Shown here: positions 15,709 through 24,442 of the stretch, one piece after another
Layout: every line of letters begins with the position of its first letter
Numbering within the stretch: the stretch's first letter is position 1
NCBI RefSeq assembly: GCF_029224025.1
Contig: NZ_CP119392.1
Location: forward strand, 3,061,001-3,125,000
Direction: 5' to 3'
Length of the DNA: 64,000 bases
Source of the DNA: Rhodanobacter sp. AS-Z3
Lineage (GTDB): Bacteria > Pseudomonadota > Gammaproteobacteria > Xanthomonadales > Rhodanobacteraceae
The notes under the pieces: generated by a model
The model's database searches: none
What the model saw: only the letters and a program-made list of their open reading frames with translations
Told to the model about the DNA's origin: nothing
Made by a program: the position numbers and the translations under genes

Positions 15709-18492
15709 ATGCTGACCGATCTCCAACTCGCGCAGATCATGCGCAACGCCTCGCAGCGCCGGCGCGCACTGTTTCTTCAGCCACTGAACAATGCGATGGA
15801 TACGCACGGCATCGGCACGCCTCTGCGCGTGGCCGCCTTTCTTGCGCAGCTGGCGCACGAGTCGGGTGAGCTGCAGTTCATGGAGGAACTCTGGGGGCCG
15901 ACCGCTGCGCAGCAACGCTATGAGCCGCCCAGCGACCTCGCACGCCGGCTGGGCAATAGCCAGCCCGGCGATGGCCGGCTGGGCAATAGCCAGCCCGGCG
16001 ATGGCCGGCGCTTCAAGGGGCGCGGGCCGATCCAGATCACCGGGCGCGCCAATTACAAGACCTTCGGCGACCTGATGGGGCTGGACCTGGTCGGCAACCC
16101 GGAGCTGGCCGCCACGCCCGATGTGGCGTTTGCCATTGCCGGACTGTTCTGGGAGCGCAAGGGCCTCAACGAACTGGCGGACGCGGGCAACTTCACCGAG
16201 ATCACGCGGCGAATCAATGGTGGGCAAAACGGCGCGGCCGACCGTGAGCACTTCTACGCGGTGGCCAAACAGGTGCTGGGCGCGAGCGCGCCGGTGCAGC
16301 GTGCCGGCGGTGCCCGCGCCGCGGCAGGTGCCAAGGCGCGCGCCGGCGCGGCGGCCATCGAGGCGCTGGTACGAGGGCCCGAGATCATCGCCGCGGACAC
16401 AGCGGCGCAGGCCACGAAGAGTGTGAAGCCGGTCAGGCCGTCCAAGCTGACCAAGCTGACCAGCGGCCAACCGAAGCCCACCGCCGAACCGGTACGCGTG
16501 CTCGATGCCCGGCCGGACACACTCGACTTTCGTGACCTGATGTACACGCCAACGCTGATCGAGGTGCCCACCCACGTGCCGCTGGGCGACTACATGGAGA
16601 TCGGCGCGCCCATCCTCGATCAGGGCAGCGAGGGCGCGTGCACCGGCTTCGGTCTTGCCACGGTGGCCAACTACCTGCTGCTGCGCCGCCGCGTGGTGCC
16701 CGACAACGTGCCGGTGAGCCCGCGCATGTTCTACCAGCTCGCGCGTCGCTACGACGAGTGGCCCGGCGAGAACTACAGCGGCTCCAGCGCGCGCGGCGCC
16801 ATGAAGGGCTGGCACAAGCACGGCGTGTGCTCCGAGTCGCTGTTCCCGTACAAACCCGCGAAGAAGAACGACCCGCTCGGCCTCACCGACGCGCGCACCT
16901 CCGACGCGCTGGGCCGTCCGCTGGGCGCCTACTTCCGGGTGAACCACAAGGACATCGTCGCCATGCATTCGGCACTGGCCGAGGTCGGTGTGCTGTACGT
17001 CACCTGCACCGTGCATGCGGGCTGGAACGACGTCGGTGCCAACGGTCTCATCACGCAGTCATCCACCATCACCGGCGGCCACGCCTTCGCCATTGTGGCG
17101 TTCGACGACCAGGGCTTCTGGCTGCAGAACTCGTGGGGCCGCTCCTGGGGCCGACAGGGCTTTGCGCGCATCAGCTACGACGACTGGCTGGAGAACGGCA
17201 CCGATACCTGGGTAGCCAGACTCGGCGCGCCGGTCACGCTGCGCAAGCTCGAATCGATCGCGTCAGTACACGCGGCCACGTCCGCGCAATCCAACGCGTA
17301 TTCGTTTGCCGACCTGCGCCCGCACATCGTCAGCGTGGGCAACAACGGCACGCTCAAGGCAGGCGGCGACTACGGCAGCACGCCGGCCGAGCTGGCGCAG
17401 ATCTTCGAGCAGGACATGCCACGCGTCATGCAGGATTGGGACAAGCCGCGGGTCCTGCTCTACGCCCACGGCGGGCTGGTCAGCGAGCAGGCCGCCACAC
17501 AGCGGCTCGCCGAGTACCGCCCGGCCCTGCTCGGCGGCAACATCTACCCGCTGGCCTTCATCTGGCGCACCGACTACTGGACCACCATCACCAACATCCT
17601 GAAGGACACGATCAGCCGTCGCCGGCCCGAGGGTGTGCTCGATGCCACCAAGGACTTCATGCTCGATCGGCTCGACGACGCGCTCGAACCGCTGGCGCGC
17701 GTGCTTACCGGCAAATCGGCGTGGGACGAAATGAAGCAGAACGCGCTGGCCGCCAGCGACCCCGGCGGTGCGGCGGTGCTGGTCGCCGATCAGTTGAAGG
17801 CACTGGCGAAAAAGATGCCCGGTCTGGAGATCCACATGGTCGGCCACAGTGCCGGCTCGATCCTGCTGGCGCCGCTAGTCAAGCTGCTCAACGACCGCGG
17901 CCTCAAGGTGGAAACCTGCACGCTGTGGGCACCGGCCTGCACGGTGGACCTGTTCCGCTCGACCTACCTGCCCGCCATGCAAAAAGGCACGCTCGCCAAG
18001 CTGGCCGTGTTCGCGCTGAGCGACAAGACCGAGCGCGACGACAACTGCGCGAAGATCTACAACAAGTCCCTGCTGTACCTCGTGTCGGCGGCCTTCGAGA
18101 AGACATCGCGCATTCCGCTCTTCCGCGAAGGTGAGCCCATCCTGGGCATGGAGCGCTGGATCGATGCCGATTTGCGCAAGACGTTCCAGTCACTCGGCGC
18201 CGAGTTGGTACTTGCGCCCAACAATGCATCTGACGATTCGCAAGACGCATCGAACGCGATGCATCACGGCGACTTTGACGATGACGAGAAAACGGTGACG
18301 TCGACCTTTCGGAGAATCGTTGCGGGAGCGAAGGCGCCTGCCGGTGCCGCGCGTGGTGCCCGTGTTGCAGGCTCCAAGGCGATGCCCGCGCAGGTGGCCA
18401 CGGAGAGGGACGGTGCCACGCCGATGTTTCGTCGCTCCGAGTCGTCGTTGCGCGATCAGCGGGCGCAGATTGATCGGAAGACGATGGGCTAG
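15709..18492 (+). CDS. three-domain fusion: GH19 chitinase/lysozyme + papain-like protease + alpha/beta hydrolase
   Basis: A 927-aa protein without a signal peptide. Residues 1-190 are a GH19 chitinase-type domain (LAQLAHESGELQFMEE with Glu51, then RRFKGRGPIQITGRANYKTF and FWERKGLNELAD), the class that also includes peptidoglycan-cutting endolysins. Residues 290-510 are a C1A papain-like protease: QGSEGACTGFG with Cys311, GGHAFAIV with His458 and LQNSWGRSWG with Asn474. Residues 575-840 hold an alpha/beta-hydrolase segment with VLLYAHGGLVSE and the elbow MVGHSAGS (Ser714). An Ala/Lys/Val linker of about 100 residues joins the first two parts. ATG 15709 has GGGAG upstream; the frame stays open back to 15289 through RAYT debris, which I exclude. 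Wall, protein and lipid hydrolysis in one chain suggests an antibacterial effector, but no secretion tag (no XVIPCD, PAAR or Rhs) is visible. Tags flank the gene on both sides. Confidence 0.85.
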   Translation: MLTDLQLAQIMRNASQRRRALFLQPLNNAMDTHGIGTPLRVAAFLAQLAHESGELQFMEELWGPTAAQQRYEPPSDLARRLGNSQPGDGRLGNSQPGDGRRFKGRGPIQITGRANYKTFGDLMGLDLVGNPELAATPDVAFAIAGLFWERKGLNELADAGNFTEITRRINGGQNGAADREHFYAVAKQVLGASAPVQRAGGARAAAGAKARAGAAAIEALVRGPEIIAADTAAQATKSVKPVRPSKLTKLTSGQPKPTAEPVRVLDARPDTLDFRDLMYTPTLIEVPTHVPLGDYMEIGAPILDQGSEGACTGFGLATVANYLLLRRRVVPDNVPVSPRMFYQLARRYDEWPGENYSGSSARGAMKGWHKHGVCSESLFPYKPAKKNDPLGLTDARTSDALGRPLGAYFRVNHKDIVAMHSALAEVGVLYVTCTVHAGWNDVGANGLITQSSTITGGHAFAIVAFDDQGFWLQNSWGRSWGRQGFARISYDDWLENGTDTWVARLGAPVTLRKLESIASVHAATSAQSNAYSFADLRPHIVSVGNNGTLKAGGDYGSTPAELAQIFEQDMPRVMQDWDKPRVLLYAHGGLVSEQAATQRLAEYRPALLGGNIYPLAFIWRTDYWTTITNILKDTISRRRPEGVLDATKDFMLDRLDDALEPLARVLTGKSAWDEMKQNALAASDPGGAAVLVADQLKALAKKMPGLEIHMVGHSAGSILLAPLVKLLNDRGLKVETCTLWAPACTVDLFRSTYLPAMQKGTLAKLAVFALSDKTERDDNCAKIYNKSLLYLVSAAFEKTSRIPLFREGEPILGMERWIDADLRKTFQSLGAELVLAPNNASDDSQDASNAMHHGDFDDDEKTVTSTFRRIVAGAKAPAGAARGARVAGSKAMPAQVATERDGATPMFRRSESSLRDQRAQIDRKTMG
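15946..16005 (+). repeat. perfect 30-bp in-frame tandem duplication within the GH19 domain
   Basis: Two identical 30-bp units back to back duplicate the decapeptide RLGNSQPGDG. Typical GH19 proteins carry this loop once (LGNTQPGDG before RFKGRG). The reading frame is kept, so the loop in front of the substrate cleft is ten residues longer than usual. Confidence 0.92.
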
Positions 18493-18500
18493 GAACCAGG

Positions 18501-18625
18501 GTGTCAGAACAATGGAGCACAATGGTATCAGGAACAATTAAATAGCTCCGACTGACGCCTGAAAATTGTCCCTGACACCTTTTTCGTGCAAACGGTTGTA
18601 AATGAACCTAACCCCTTGGTTGTTC
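18501..18625. repeat. tag cluster with a 56-bp gene-less hairpin element
   Basis: GTGTCAGAACAATGG (18501-18515) is a diverged tag. GGTATCAGGAACAATT (18524-18539) pairs with AATTGTCCCTGACACC (18564-18579) as an inverted repeat around 24 bases, a miniature element of the same family that bounds the RAYT at 19541-20345. TTGTAAATGAACCTAACCCC (18596-18615) then adds a tag of the other main family. Confidence 0.8.
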
Positions 18626-18676
18626 TCTGATACCGGCTATAGAATGAAAAGTTGAATCCACGGAACGGACAACCAC

Positions 18677-19513
18677 ATGGCAATGAGCCGAAAGCCAACT
18701 TTGTTCATCATCGCGCTGCTTGTCGCTACACCATGGTATTCACTGTCGGTAGCGGCGACGCCATCGCCTTCCTCAACGGCACCCATCAAGCCCCTGCTGC
18801 TAACAGAAGGCTTGCTTGACCGAATGATCGCCGTGGCCCGCGAAAGCAAGACTATCGACGCGCTTCAGCCGCGCGATGACGACGAGAACCATGACGACAG
18901 CGATGAAGTTCCGTCAATTGCATCCATGGGAGATCAGATGGATGCCAACCCCGTCGCCCGCGCGATGCTTGCGCGACATGGCTTCACCGGGCAGAGCTAT
19001 CTGCTCGCGATGACAACGTTGGCGCGTGCCGGTGCACAGGCACGGATGGCCGGAACCCAATGGGCTTCGAAAATGCCGGATGCGGCAATGGTCGATCCAC
19101 GCAACGTCGCCTTCTACAAAACGAACACCGCAAAAATTCATGTCTTGACCGCGCTCAACAATCCTGACTATTCACCGGAGGAAGACGCACAGATGACACG
19201 CGAATTGCGCAGCATCGACCCTGCAGATTTCGGCGACTGCGTACTGCTGGTTCCAACCATCTTGTCGCTCACGCCGCACGTGGTCCCGGGTAGTAGCGCG
19301 GTAGATCCTTCATCCCGCATCGAACTGGCTCGCTCCACCAGCCCGCTGGCGACACACTTTCATTCAGAGCGCCTGAAAAAGGATTTCACCGTCATTGCGG
19401 CTGAAGTCAGGCGCCATGCCCATGAGCCAAAGCTGGAGTCAGCCGGCTTCGAAACCTCGCTTGGCGACGCGAGGGACTGGGCCTCCAGCCACTGCAAAGG
19501 GAATGGAAAATAG
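18677..19513 (+). CDS. hypothetical exported protein
   Basis: A 278-aa protein (or 276 from ATG 18683) with a signal peptide (PTLFIIALLVATPWYSLSVA-A). I do not recognise the family. The mature protein contains a helix (LLLTEGLLDRMIAVARESK), an acidic patch (RDDDENHDDSDE), then a helical domain ARAMLARHGFTGQSYLLAMT with a later NPDYSPEEDAQMTRELR. A cysteine pair may form a disulfide (DFGDCVLLV and SSHCKGNGK). It lies between a tag cluster and a RAYT element and may be cargo of the mosaic. No operon partner. Confidence 0.7.
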   Translation: MAMSRKPTLFIIALLVATPWYSLSVAATPSPSSTAPIKPLLLTEGLLDRMIAVARESKTIDALQPRDDDENHDDSDEVPSIASMGDQMDANPVARAMLARHGFTGQSYLLAMTTLARAGAQARMAGTQWASKMPDAAMVDPRNVAFYKTNTAKIHVLTALNNPDYSPEEDAQMTRELRSIDPADFGDCVLLVPTILSLTPHVVPGSSAVDPSSRIELARSTSPLATHFHSERLKKDFTVIAAEVRRHAHEPKLESAGFETSLGDARDWASSHCKGNGK

Positions 19514-19540
19514 CCGCCAGAAAAGGTTTCACACAGAAAG

Positions 19541-20345
19541 GGTGTCAGGGACAATTTGAGCTTATTGGTGGACGACCGCTCGGCCGCACGGTAGCGAACC
19601 GTCCGCTCCTCGCTTCGACCCATGACCGAAACCGATCCGTCCCCGGCACCTTCTGCTGCTGCAGGTGGATACGGATTTCTTCGACAAATGCGTTGGGCAA
19701 GGCCGCAGCGAACAAAGCCTGGTAGACCGAGGCAAGACTTGCCGGATCGTAGCCGAGCTCAATGTACGCGAGATGCACAGTGAGCAGCGGGTCGGCACTT
19801 CCGCCCGCATGGGCACGCCAGCTCGACCACGCATACTCGTACGGCTGCGCCACCATCCAGGCGCGAACCGGATTGAGTTCGATATAACCACTACAGGTCA
19901 GCAAGTACCGCCCCGAATCCACAAGACAAGCCTTGTAGCGCCCTTCCCACAGCGTTCCCGCACGTCCGTGTCGACCCTGGAACGAGCCAACGTAATTGCG
20001 CGCGAACGCGGGCATGAGCCGCGACACCCAACCCGCTTCGCCGAGCGTCAGCAGCAGGTGTACGTGATGACTCATCAACACATACGCATGCAGCCTGAAG
20101 CCGAAGCGCAACCATGCTTGCCAAGGCATTGCAGGGAACGCTGGCGATCCGCGTCGTCCAGAAAACAGGGCAGACAATTATTTCCCCGCCGCACCACGTG
20201 CTGCGGAATACCGGCGAGATCGAAGCGTGGAAGTCGGGCCCTGTCCGACACGATCGCGCAGCGCCCTATTCCTGACTATCAGCGAGAACCGAACGTTCCC
20301 GCCCGCCTCAAAGCCACCCGGCTGTCAGCAATTGTCCCTGACACC
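19541..20345 (-). mobile_element. RAYT element with GGTGTCAGGGACAATT terminal inverted repeats
   Basis: Ends GGTGTCAGGGACAATT (19541-19556) and AATTGTCCCTGACACC (20330-20345) form a perfect 16-bp inverted repeat around one RAYT gene on the minus strand. The stop codon TGA of that gene is formed within the left-hand tag as read on the plus strand (its 3' tag). Confidence 0.85.
19545..20265 (-). pseudogene. RAYT transposase, frameshifted near the N-terminus
   Basis: From about 20115 down to 19545 the frame is intact and carries the HUH motif (MSHHVHLLLT), RAGTLWEGRYKACLVDS, SGYIELNPVRAWM, the YEYAWSS block and the C-terminal IHLQQQKVPGTDRFRSW region. The N-terminal 45 residues (FDLAGIPQHVVRRGNNCLP then CFLDDADRQRSLQCLGK) are encoded upstream in another frame; the change occurs around 20110-20125, near AAGCATGGTTG. 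The domain is thus complete except for a single frameshift. The ORF that appears to start at 20177 is an artefact of this shift. Confidence 0.85.
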
Positions 20346-20376
20346 TTTTGCTCACCTACTTTTGCTGTGTCTTGCC

Positions 20377-20694
20377 TCAATCCCAAAATGCCTCACATTC
20401 CACTCCGCCCCATATGCCCCATAGATAGCTTCCGACCCGCACCAAGCCTTCTCGCTCCTGTCTGGCGGAGGAGTCCCAAACTCGGATGCGCATGAATACC
20501 TGGGATCGACTGGTAGTCCAAAAGAACTTCCACGGAGGGAACCATGCTCGACGACAATTGATTACTTTCAATCCCTGGGTTTGCGCCCACTGATTAACCA
20601 CGTAAAGCGCGCGCCGGTTGTACCAAGACATGTAAAAAGGCGAACCCATAAGCACCAAAATCAAGAACGCCAAAAAAACATTGGATGATGTCAT
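20377..20694 (-). CDS. small hypothetical protein with N-terminal membrane anchor
   Basis: A 105-aa protein beginning MTSSNVFLAFLILVLMG, a single membrane helix, followed by YMSWYNRRALYVVNQWAQ and a cytoplasmic domain of unknown function (VINCRRAWFPPWKFF, then RVGSYLWGIWGGVECEAFWD at the C-terminus). I recall close relatives of this WFPPW/MSWYNRRA protein in other Xanthomonadales, all uncharacterised. ATG 20694 is chosen because it begins the membrane helix; the frame is open to 20805. Its 3' end lies only about 30 bases from the right tag of the RAYT element at 19541-20345. Confidence 0.75.
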   Translation of the reverse strand: MTSSNVFLAFLILVLMGSPFYMSWYNRRALYVVNQWAQTQGLKVINCRRAWFPPWKFFWTTSRSQVFMRIRVWDSSARQEREGLVRVGSYLWGIWGGVECEAFWD

Positions 20695-21110
20695 AGGCGA
20701 TGCGCTCGGAAGGACACAACAGGTTGGGATAAAGGGGATGGGCGCAGAGGGGTCGGAGGAAACCCGGCGACAAAGCTCACCGTCTCCGGCTCGCAACTGC
20801 TTCACCCGGCACTGACTCGAACAGAACTACGGAGATGGCACGCTGTATCCATGCCGCGCTGCCCTCTCCCCGAAGTGACAGACCCCGTGCCGTATTATCC
20901 AACATGAGTGAATCGCTGTGCTGTCTTCGTGGCCGTGGTGACCGACGACGCGGGTATGCGTTGCTCCGCCTTGCCGCAAAATCCTGCGGGATCGCCATCC
21001 ACGCCTCTGTCTTCTACTGACTTCCCCGGCATTGCCGTCTAGCAGATCGTTGATGCGCGTCACCCGGTCGTCGGGTAAACGGTGCTCAGGCTTCCGGGCA
21101 AAAATGGTCC
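20695..21110. other. intergenic region
   Basis: About 400 bases with no supported gene and no recognisable element before the GAAACGGGGACGAAGG tag at 21111. It presumably contains the promoter of the small membrane protein gene. Confidence 0.5.
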
Positions 21111-21966
21111 GAAACGGGGACGAAGGAAGTTAAACGACTTGCAGCGGCGGTTGACGCCCACCCATCCCACATCGTCCCGCCGATGCGCTTGGCAAATCAG
21201 CATGTCGAAACTGAGGCGTTCTCGTCCAGGGTCAGTTACATGCCTCGCCAAGCTCGCCTGGAAATCCCCGGAGTTCCACTCCACATCACTCAGCGCGGAG
21301 TGAATCGTTGCGCAATCTTCCTGCACGATGACGACCGCCGGCATTACCTCCGCCTACTGGGCGAGAGCGCCGCGAGCCACGACATGCAGATTCACGCCTA
21401 TGTGTTGATGGGCAACCACGTGCACCTGCTTGTCAGTTGCGGTGCCGCGAGGAAGGTATCGCTGGCCATGCGCCAACTCGGCCAGGCCTACGTCACCGGG
21501 TTCAACCGACGGCATCGACGCAGGCGAACGCCTTGGGAAGTTCGTTTCAAGTCCTGTCTGGTCGATTCGGACCGCTATCTGCTCACCGCGTATCGTTACA
21601 TCGAGCTCAACCCGGTTCGCGCCGCAATGACCGAAAAGCCACAAGATCACCACTGGTCCAACGTGCACGCCAATCTGGCACTCTGCGAGGATTCACTGGT
21701 GACACCGCATGCCTGCTTCCTTGCGCTGAGAGATACCAGGCAATCGCACGCAGAGACGTATCTGGCGTGGCTGGAGCAAGGCGTCAGCGACGACGAGCTG
21801 ATGGCCATTCGCAAGCACCTGCAACAGGAACGCGCCTTTGGCACCAAACGCTTTCAGGCGATTGCTGAAAAGGCGCTGGGACGGCCGGTGAGCGTGCGGC
21901 GGCCCGGGCGACCGAGCCGTGACGAAAACGACGGAGGTGGCACTTAACTTCCTCCGTCCCGGTTTC
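21111..21966 (+). mobile_element. RAYT element with GGGGACGAAGGAAGTTAA-type terminal inverted repeats
   Basis: The left end GAAAC-GGGGACGAAGG-AAGTTAA (21111-21133) and the right end TTAACTTCC-TCCGTCCC-GGTTTC (21944-21966) match at 21 of 23 positions in inverted orientation. They enclose one intact RAYT gene whose TAA stop is inside the right tag. Confidence 0.85.
21240..21947 (+). CDS. RAYT (Y1/HUH single-strand transposase), intact
   Basis: A 235-aa REP-associated tyrosine transposase starting MPRQARLEIPGVPLHITQRG. Conserved pieces in order: FLHDDDRRHYLRLL, the HUH motif MGNHVHLLVS, RRRRTPWEVRFKSCLVDS, then YRYIELNPVRAAM with the tyrosine region, the HHWSN block and the C-terminal LQQERAFGTKRFQ and ALGRPVSVRRPGRP. 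The usual GTLWEGRYK reads RTPWEVRFK here, a visible divergence. These enzymes cut and rejoin single-stranded DNA at cognate palindromes or tags. The start is set at ATG 21240 by homology; the frame is open to 21183. Its tag family differs from those of the other two intact copies. Confidence 0.9.
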   Translation: MPRQARLEIPGVPLHITQRGVNRCAIFLHDDDRRHYLRLLGESAASHDMQIHAYVLMGNHVHLLVSCGAARKVSLAMRQLGQAYVTGFNRRHRRRRTPWEVRFKSCLVDSDRYLLTAYRYIELNPVRAAMTEKPQDHHWSNVHANLALCEDSLVTPHACFLALRDTRQSHAETYLAWLEQGVSDDELMAIRKHLQQERAFGTKRFQAIAEKALGRPVSVRRPGRPSRDENDGGGT

Positions 21967-22101
21967 AGAACCCAGATCCGCGCCGGTGTCGGCGTGAGGA
22001 AGCGCTGACACGCATCTGAGGGGGAACAGAGAAAACAAAAGGGGACGCACTGTTTTAATCGCATCCGTTCATTTTGCACGCTCTGTGCGCTCCCTTCTTG
22101 A

Positions 22102-23064
22102 CTAGTTTCCGTTTATTCCCACCCCCTTTATTCCGGATCCGCTTGGCTTCGGAAATGGAGTTGCCATACCCGGCCCGCAATCGGCCGGCAAAGGGTAATA
22201 GTCTCTCAATTGGCTGACAATCCGATACGCGAGCGATGCTTCGCTGTCGCTCATGTCGCCGTTGGCGGCCAGTGCCAATAGTGCATTTCCGGCTCGATCG
22301 TCGCCTCGGAAGTAAGCAAGCGCTAGGCCGCCTGCCAAAACCTCACCATGGGCCTTCGGGTCATCAACCCAAGTTGCATAACTCGCTTCCAGATAGCCCA
22401 AGTATGGGCTGTCGCTCAAGCGCACAATTTTGTACATCCGATCCACCTCTGCGCCCAGATTGCCATGCGCAGCGATTAAATCCGAAGCGATTCCAACCTG
22501 CTTTTTTACGTCTGGAAACGGCGTGTTTTTTTCACCAATGATTCGTTCGTAATAGAGAAACTTGGCTTTCATGCTCCCAAACTCTGCGGCATCCCGTAAT
22601 TGCTTATCGCTCATGCCAGCAGCCGCAATGACATCTTCGGGCATCGGAAAACCGTTGGCCGCCATCCAGGATATCTGATTTGCGGAAATGACGTTCCAGA
22701 CATAAGGGTGCGCGAGATTGAATTTGGTCAAAATTGGCATGTCTTCGTGAGGATACGAATTCAGCCATTTCATGCTATCGCTTGCCGTTCTGGTTGCAGT
22801 AATGCCCTCGAACTGCCATCGCGCGGGAATGATGGCAAAGGCGCCAGCCTGGACATGGGTCGCGTTAATCGAGGTTCGTTCAGACTCGGCTGGCGCGGGC
22901 TTCTCTTCGCCTAGTGTTTTGTTCGTTGTGCTTGTTGCAATGGATTGTGGCAACAATACGGTTTGCGGCAATGTGTGCCATGTGCTCAGGTAAACCAATT
23001 CGCAGGCAACGACTAGCAGAGACATTAGCCAGAATGCGCCTTGGCGTATGTGCGATATTTTCAT
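22102..23064 (-). CDS. hypothetical membrane-anchored protein
   Basis: A 320-aa protein I do not recognise. It starts MKISHIRQGAFWLMSLLVVA, a single N-terminal membrane helix or uncleaved signal, then a Ser/Thr/Glu-rich linker and a large helical periplasmic domain. That domain includes ISWMAANGFPMPEDVIAAAG, a MSDKQLRDAAEFGSMKAKF block that resembles Sel1/TPR-like helical hairpins, and a tail rich in Gly/Pro/Lys. ATG 23064 follows GGATGG; the frame extends to 23184. It lies between a RAYT element and an IS5 copy. Confidence 0.7.
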   Translation of the reverse strand: MKISHIRQGAFWLMSLLVVACELVYLSTWHTLPQTVLLPQSIATSTTNKTLGEEKPAPAESERTSINATHVQAGAFAIIPARWQFEGITATRTASDSMKWLNSYPHEDMPILTKFNLAHPYVWNVISANQISWMAANGFPMPEDVIAAAGMSDKQLRDAAEFGSMKAKFLYYERIIGEKNTPFPDVKKQVGIASDLIAAHGNLGAEVDRMYKIVRLSDSPYLGYLEASYATWVDDPKAHGEVLAGGLALAYFRGDDRAGNALLALAANGDMSDSEASLAYRIVSQLRDYYPLPADCGPGMATPFPKPSGSGIKGVGINGN

Positions 23065-23154
23065 AAGTTTTCCATCCCTTGATTTGCAAGCTGATCCCGT
23101 AGCAACTACATCACATAGCCAGTATGCCCGGAAAAGCGAGCAAAGGAAGCGAGC

Positions 23155-23180
23155 AAAGGGGACGAAGGCGATTAACCCAC
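23155..23180. repeat. orphan tag, GGGGACGAAGG family
   Basis: AAGGGGACGAAGGCGATTAA lies upstream of the hypothetical membrane protein gene, in the orientation of a left-hand tag. It belongs to the same family as the tags at 21111 and 28334 but has no RAYT attached. Confidence 0.6.
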
Positions 23181-23252
23181 GCACCGAATCACCACCAGCC
23201 TACTCACAGTTCTTCATGCACCGACTGAGCAAAACGTGGTCAGGTTCACTTA

Positions 23253-24442
23253 GGATGCTCTGATCAATTAAGTTCAAAATGGCCGTCCAGACGGCCGTGC
23301 TAAAAATATGGATTGACTACGACGAAAAGGCAGATTGTGAGGCATATCGCCGCCATCGCCGTGCTGGGTTACCCCCAATCGCCTCGATTTCCCGCCTCAC
23401 AGGCGCACCTCCCCTGCGGACGCTAGCAACGTTCGTCGCACCATCCACAGATTCGATAGCGCGAACAGCGTGAGTATCTGAGCGGTGTTCTTGAGCAAGC
23501 CCTTGAAGCGCACCTTCTGATAGCCGAACTGCCGCTTCACCACCCGGAACGGATGCTCCACCTTGGCTCGAACCGCGGCCTTCATGTGCTCGGTGTGCTT
23601 GACCGCATCCTTCAACTCGCCCTCGGGCATCGCCTTCACGCTGCCGCGTTTGGCCGCGATATGCCACGTGCGGCCGCGCTTGGGTGCCCGTTTCTCGGCG
23701 CCTTGGTAGCCGGCATCGGCATGCACCGTCTTCTCTTGGCCGTGCAGCAACTTGTCCACTTCCGTCACGTCGCCCACGTTGGCAGGTGTCGTGGTTACCG
23801 TGTGCACCAGCCCCGATTCCACGTCCACCCCGATGTGCGCTTTCATGCCGAAGTACCACTGCTGGCCCTTCTTCGTCTGGCGCATGTCCGGGTCACGCTG
23901 TTTGTCCGCATTCTTGGTCGAGGACGGCGCCTGAATGATCGTGGCATCCACGATCGTGCCCTGGCGTAGCAACAGGCCCTGACCGCTCAGGTGCGCATTG
24001 ACCGCTTCGAAGATCTTCACCGCCAGGCCGTGCTGCTCCAGGAAGCGACGGAACTTCAGGATCGTCGACTCGTCCGGAATCGCGTCCTCGTTCAGCTCCA
24101 GCCCGGCAAACCGGCGCATGGACTCGATCTCGTACAACGCATCTTCCATCGCTGGATCGCTCAGTGCGTACCACTGCTGCATGAAGTGGATCCGCAGCAT
24201 CGTCGATGCCGCCATCGGCGGGCGACCGCGACGACCGGAGGTCGGATAGCTCGGTTCGATCAGCGCCAGCAGGTCGGCCCACGGCACGACTTTGTCCATC
24301 TCACCCAGAAACCGCTCACGACGTGTCGGCTTCTTCTTGACTTCAAAACTCAACGAGGCGAACGAACGCTGCTTCATCGGCGATGGGCTTCCTGGGGACT
24401 GCTGGCTATGATGCCGCAGACGGGGAATAAATCAGAGCATCC
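23253..24442 (-). mobile_element. complete IS5-family insertion sequence
   Basis: A 1190-bp element with imperfect inverted ends GGATGCTCTGATCAATT (left) and GGATGCTCTGATTTATT (right, read inward). It is flanked by a direct 4-bp target duplication CTTA (23249-23252 and 24443-24446). One DDE transposase gene fills it. Confidence 0.85.
23397..24377 (-). CDS. IS5-family DDE transposase
   Basis: A 326-aa intact transposase. The N-terminal DUF772-like domain (MLRIHFMQQWYALSDPAMED, then YEIESMRRFAGL) is followed by the catalytic core: first Asp in GTIVDATIIQAPSS, second in VHADAGYQGAEKR, and Glu in AKVEHPFRVVKRQFGYQKVR. Length and motif order are normal for IS5-family enzymes. It occupies almost the entire element, and its intact frame and clean target duplication suggest a recent insertion. 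Confidence 0.93.
   Translation of the reverse strand: MKQRSFASLSFEVKKKPTRRERFLGEMDKVVPWADLLALIEPSYPTSGRRGRPPMAASTMLRIHFMQQWYALSDPAMEDALYEIESMRRFAGLELNEDAIPDESTILKFRRFLEQHGLAVKIFEAVNAHLSGQGLLLRQGTIVDATIIQAPSSTKNADKQRDPDMRQTKKGQQWYFGMKAHIGVDVESGLVHTVTTTPANVGDVTEVDKLLHGQEKTVHADAGYQGAEKRAPKRGRTWHIAAKRGSVKAMPEGELKDAVKHTEHMKAAVRAKVEHPFRVVKRQFGYQKVRFKGLLKNTAQILTLFALSNLWMVRRTLLASAGEVRL

Noticed and set aside
15571..17016. 481-codon minus-strand frame inside the tri-domain hydrolase gene
   Set aside because: Antisense shadow; the plus strand shows three catalytic domains in frame.
15709..18492. Type IV secretion effector (XVIPCD) tag on the tri-domain hydrolase
   Set aside because: The C-terminal 60 residues are Ala/Arg/Lys-rich but show none of the conserved XVIPCD motifs or the glutamine-rich tail.
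20065..20177. Start of the RAYT at 20177 as annotated by the open frame
   Set aside because: Those residues (MSALFSGRRGSPAFPAMP) are a frameshifted reading of the conserved N-terminus, which is encoded in another frame.
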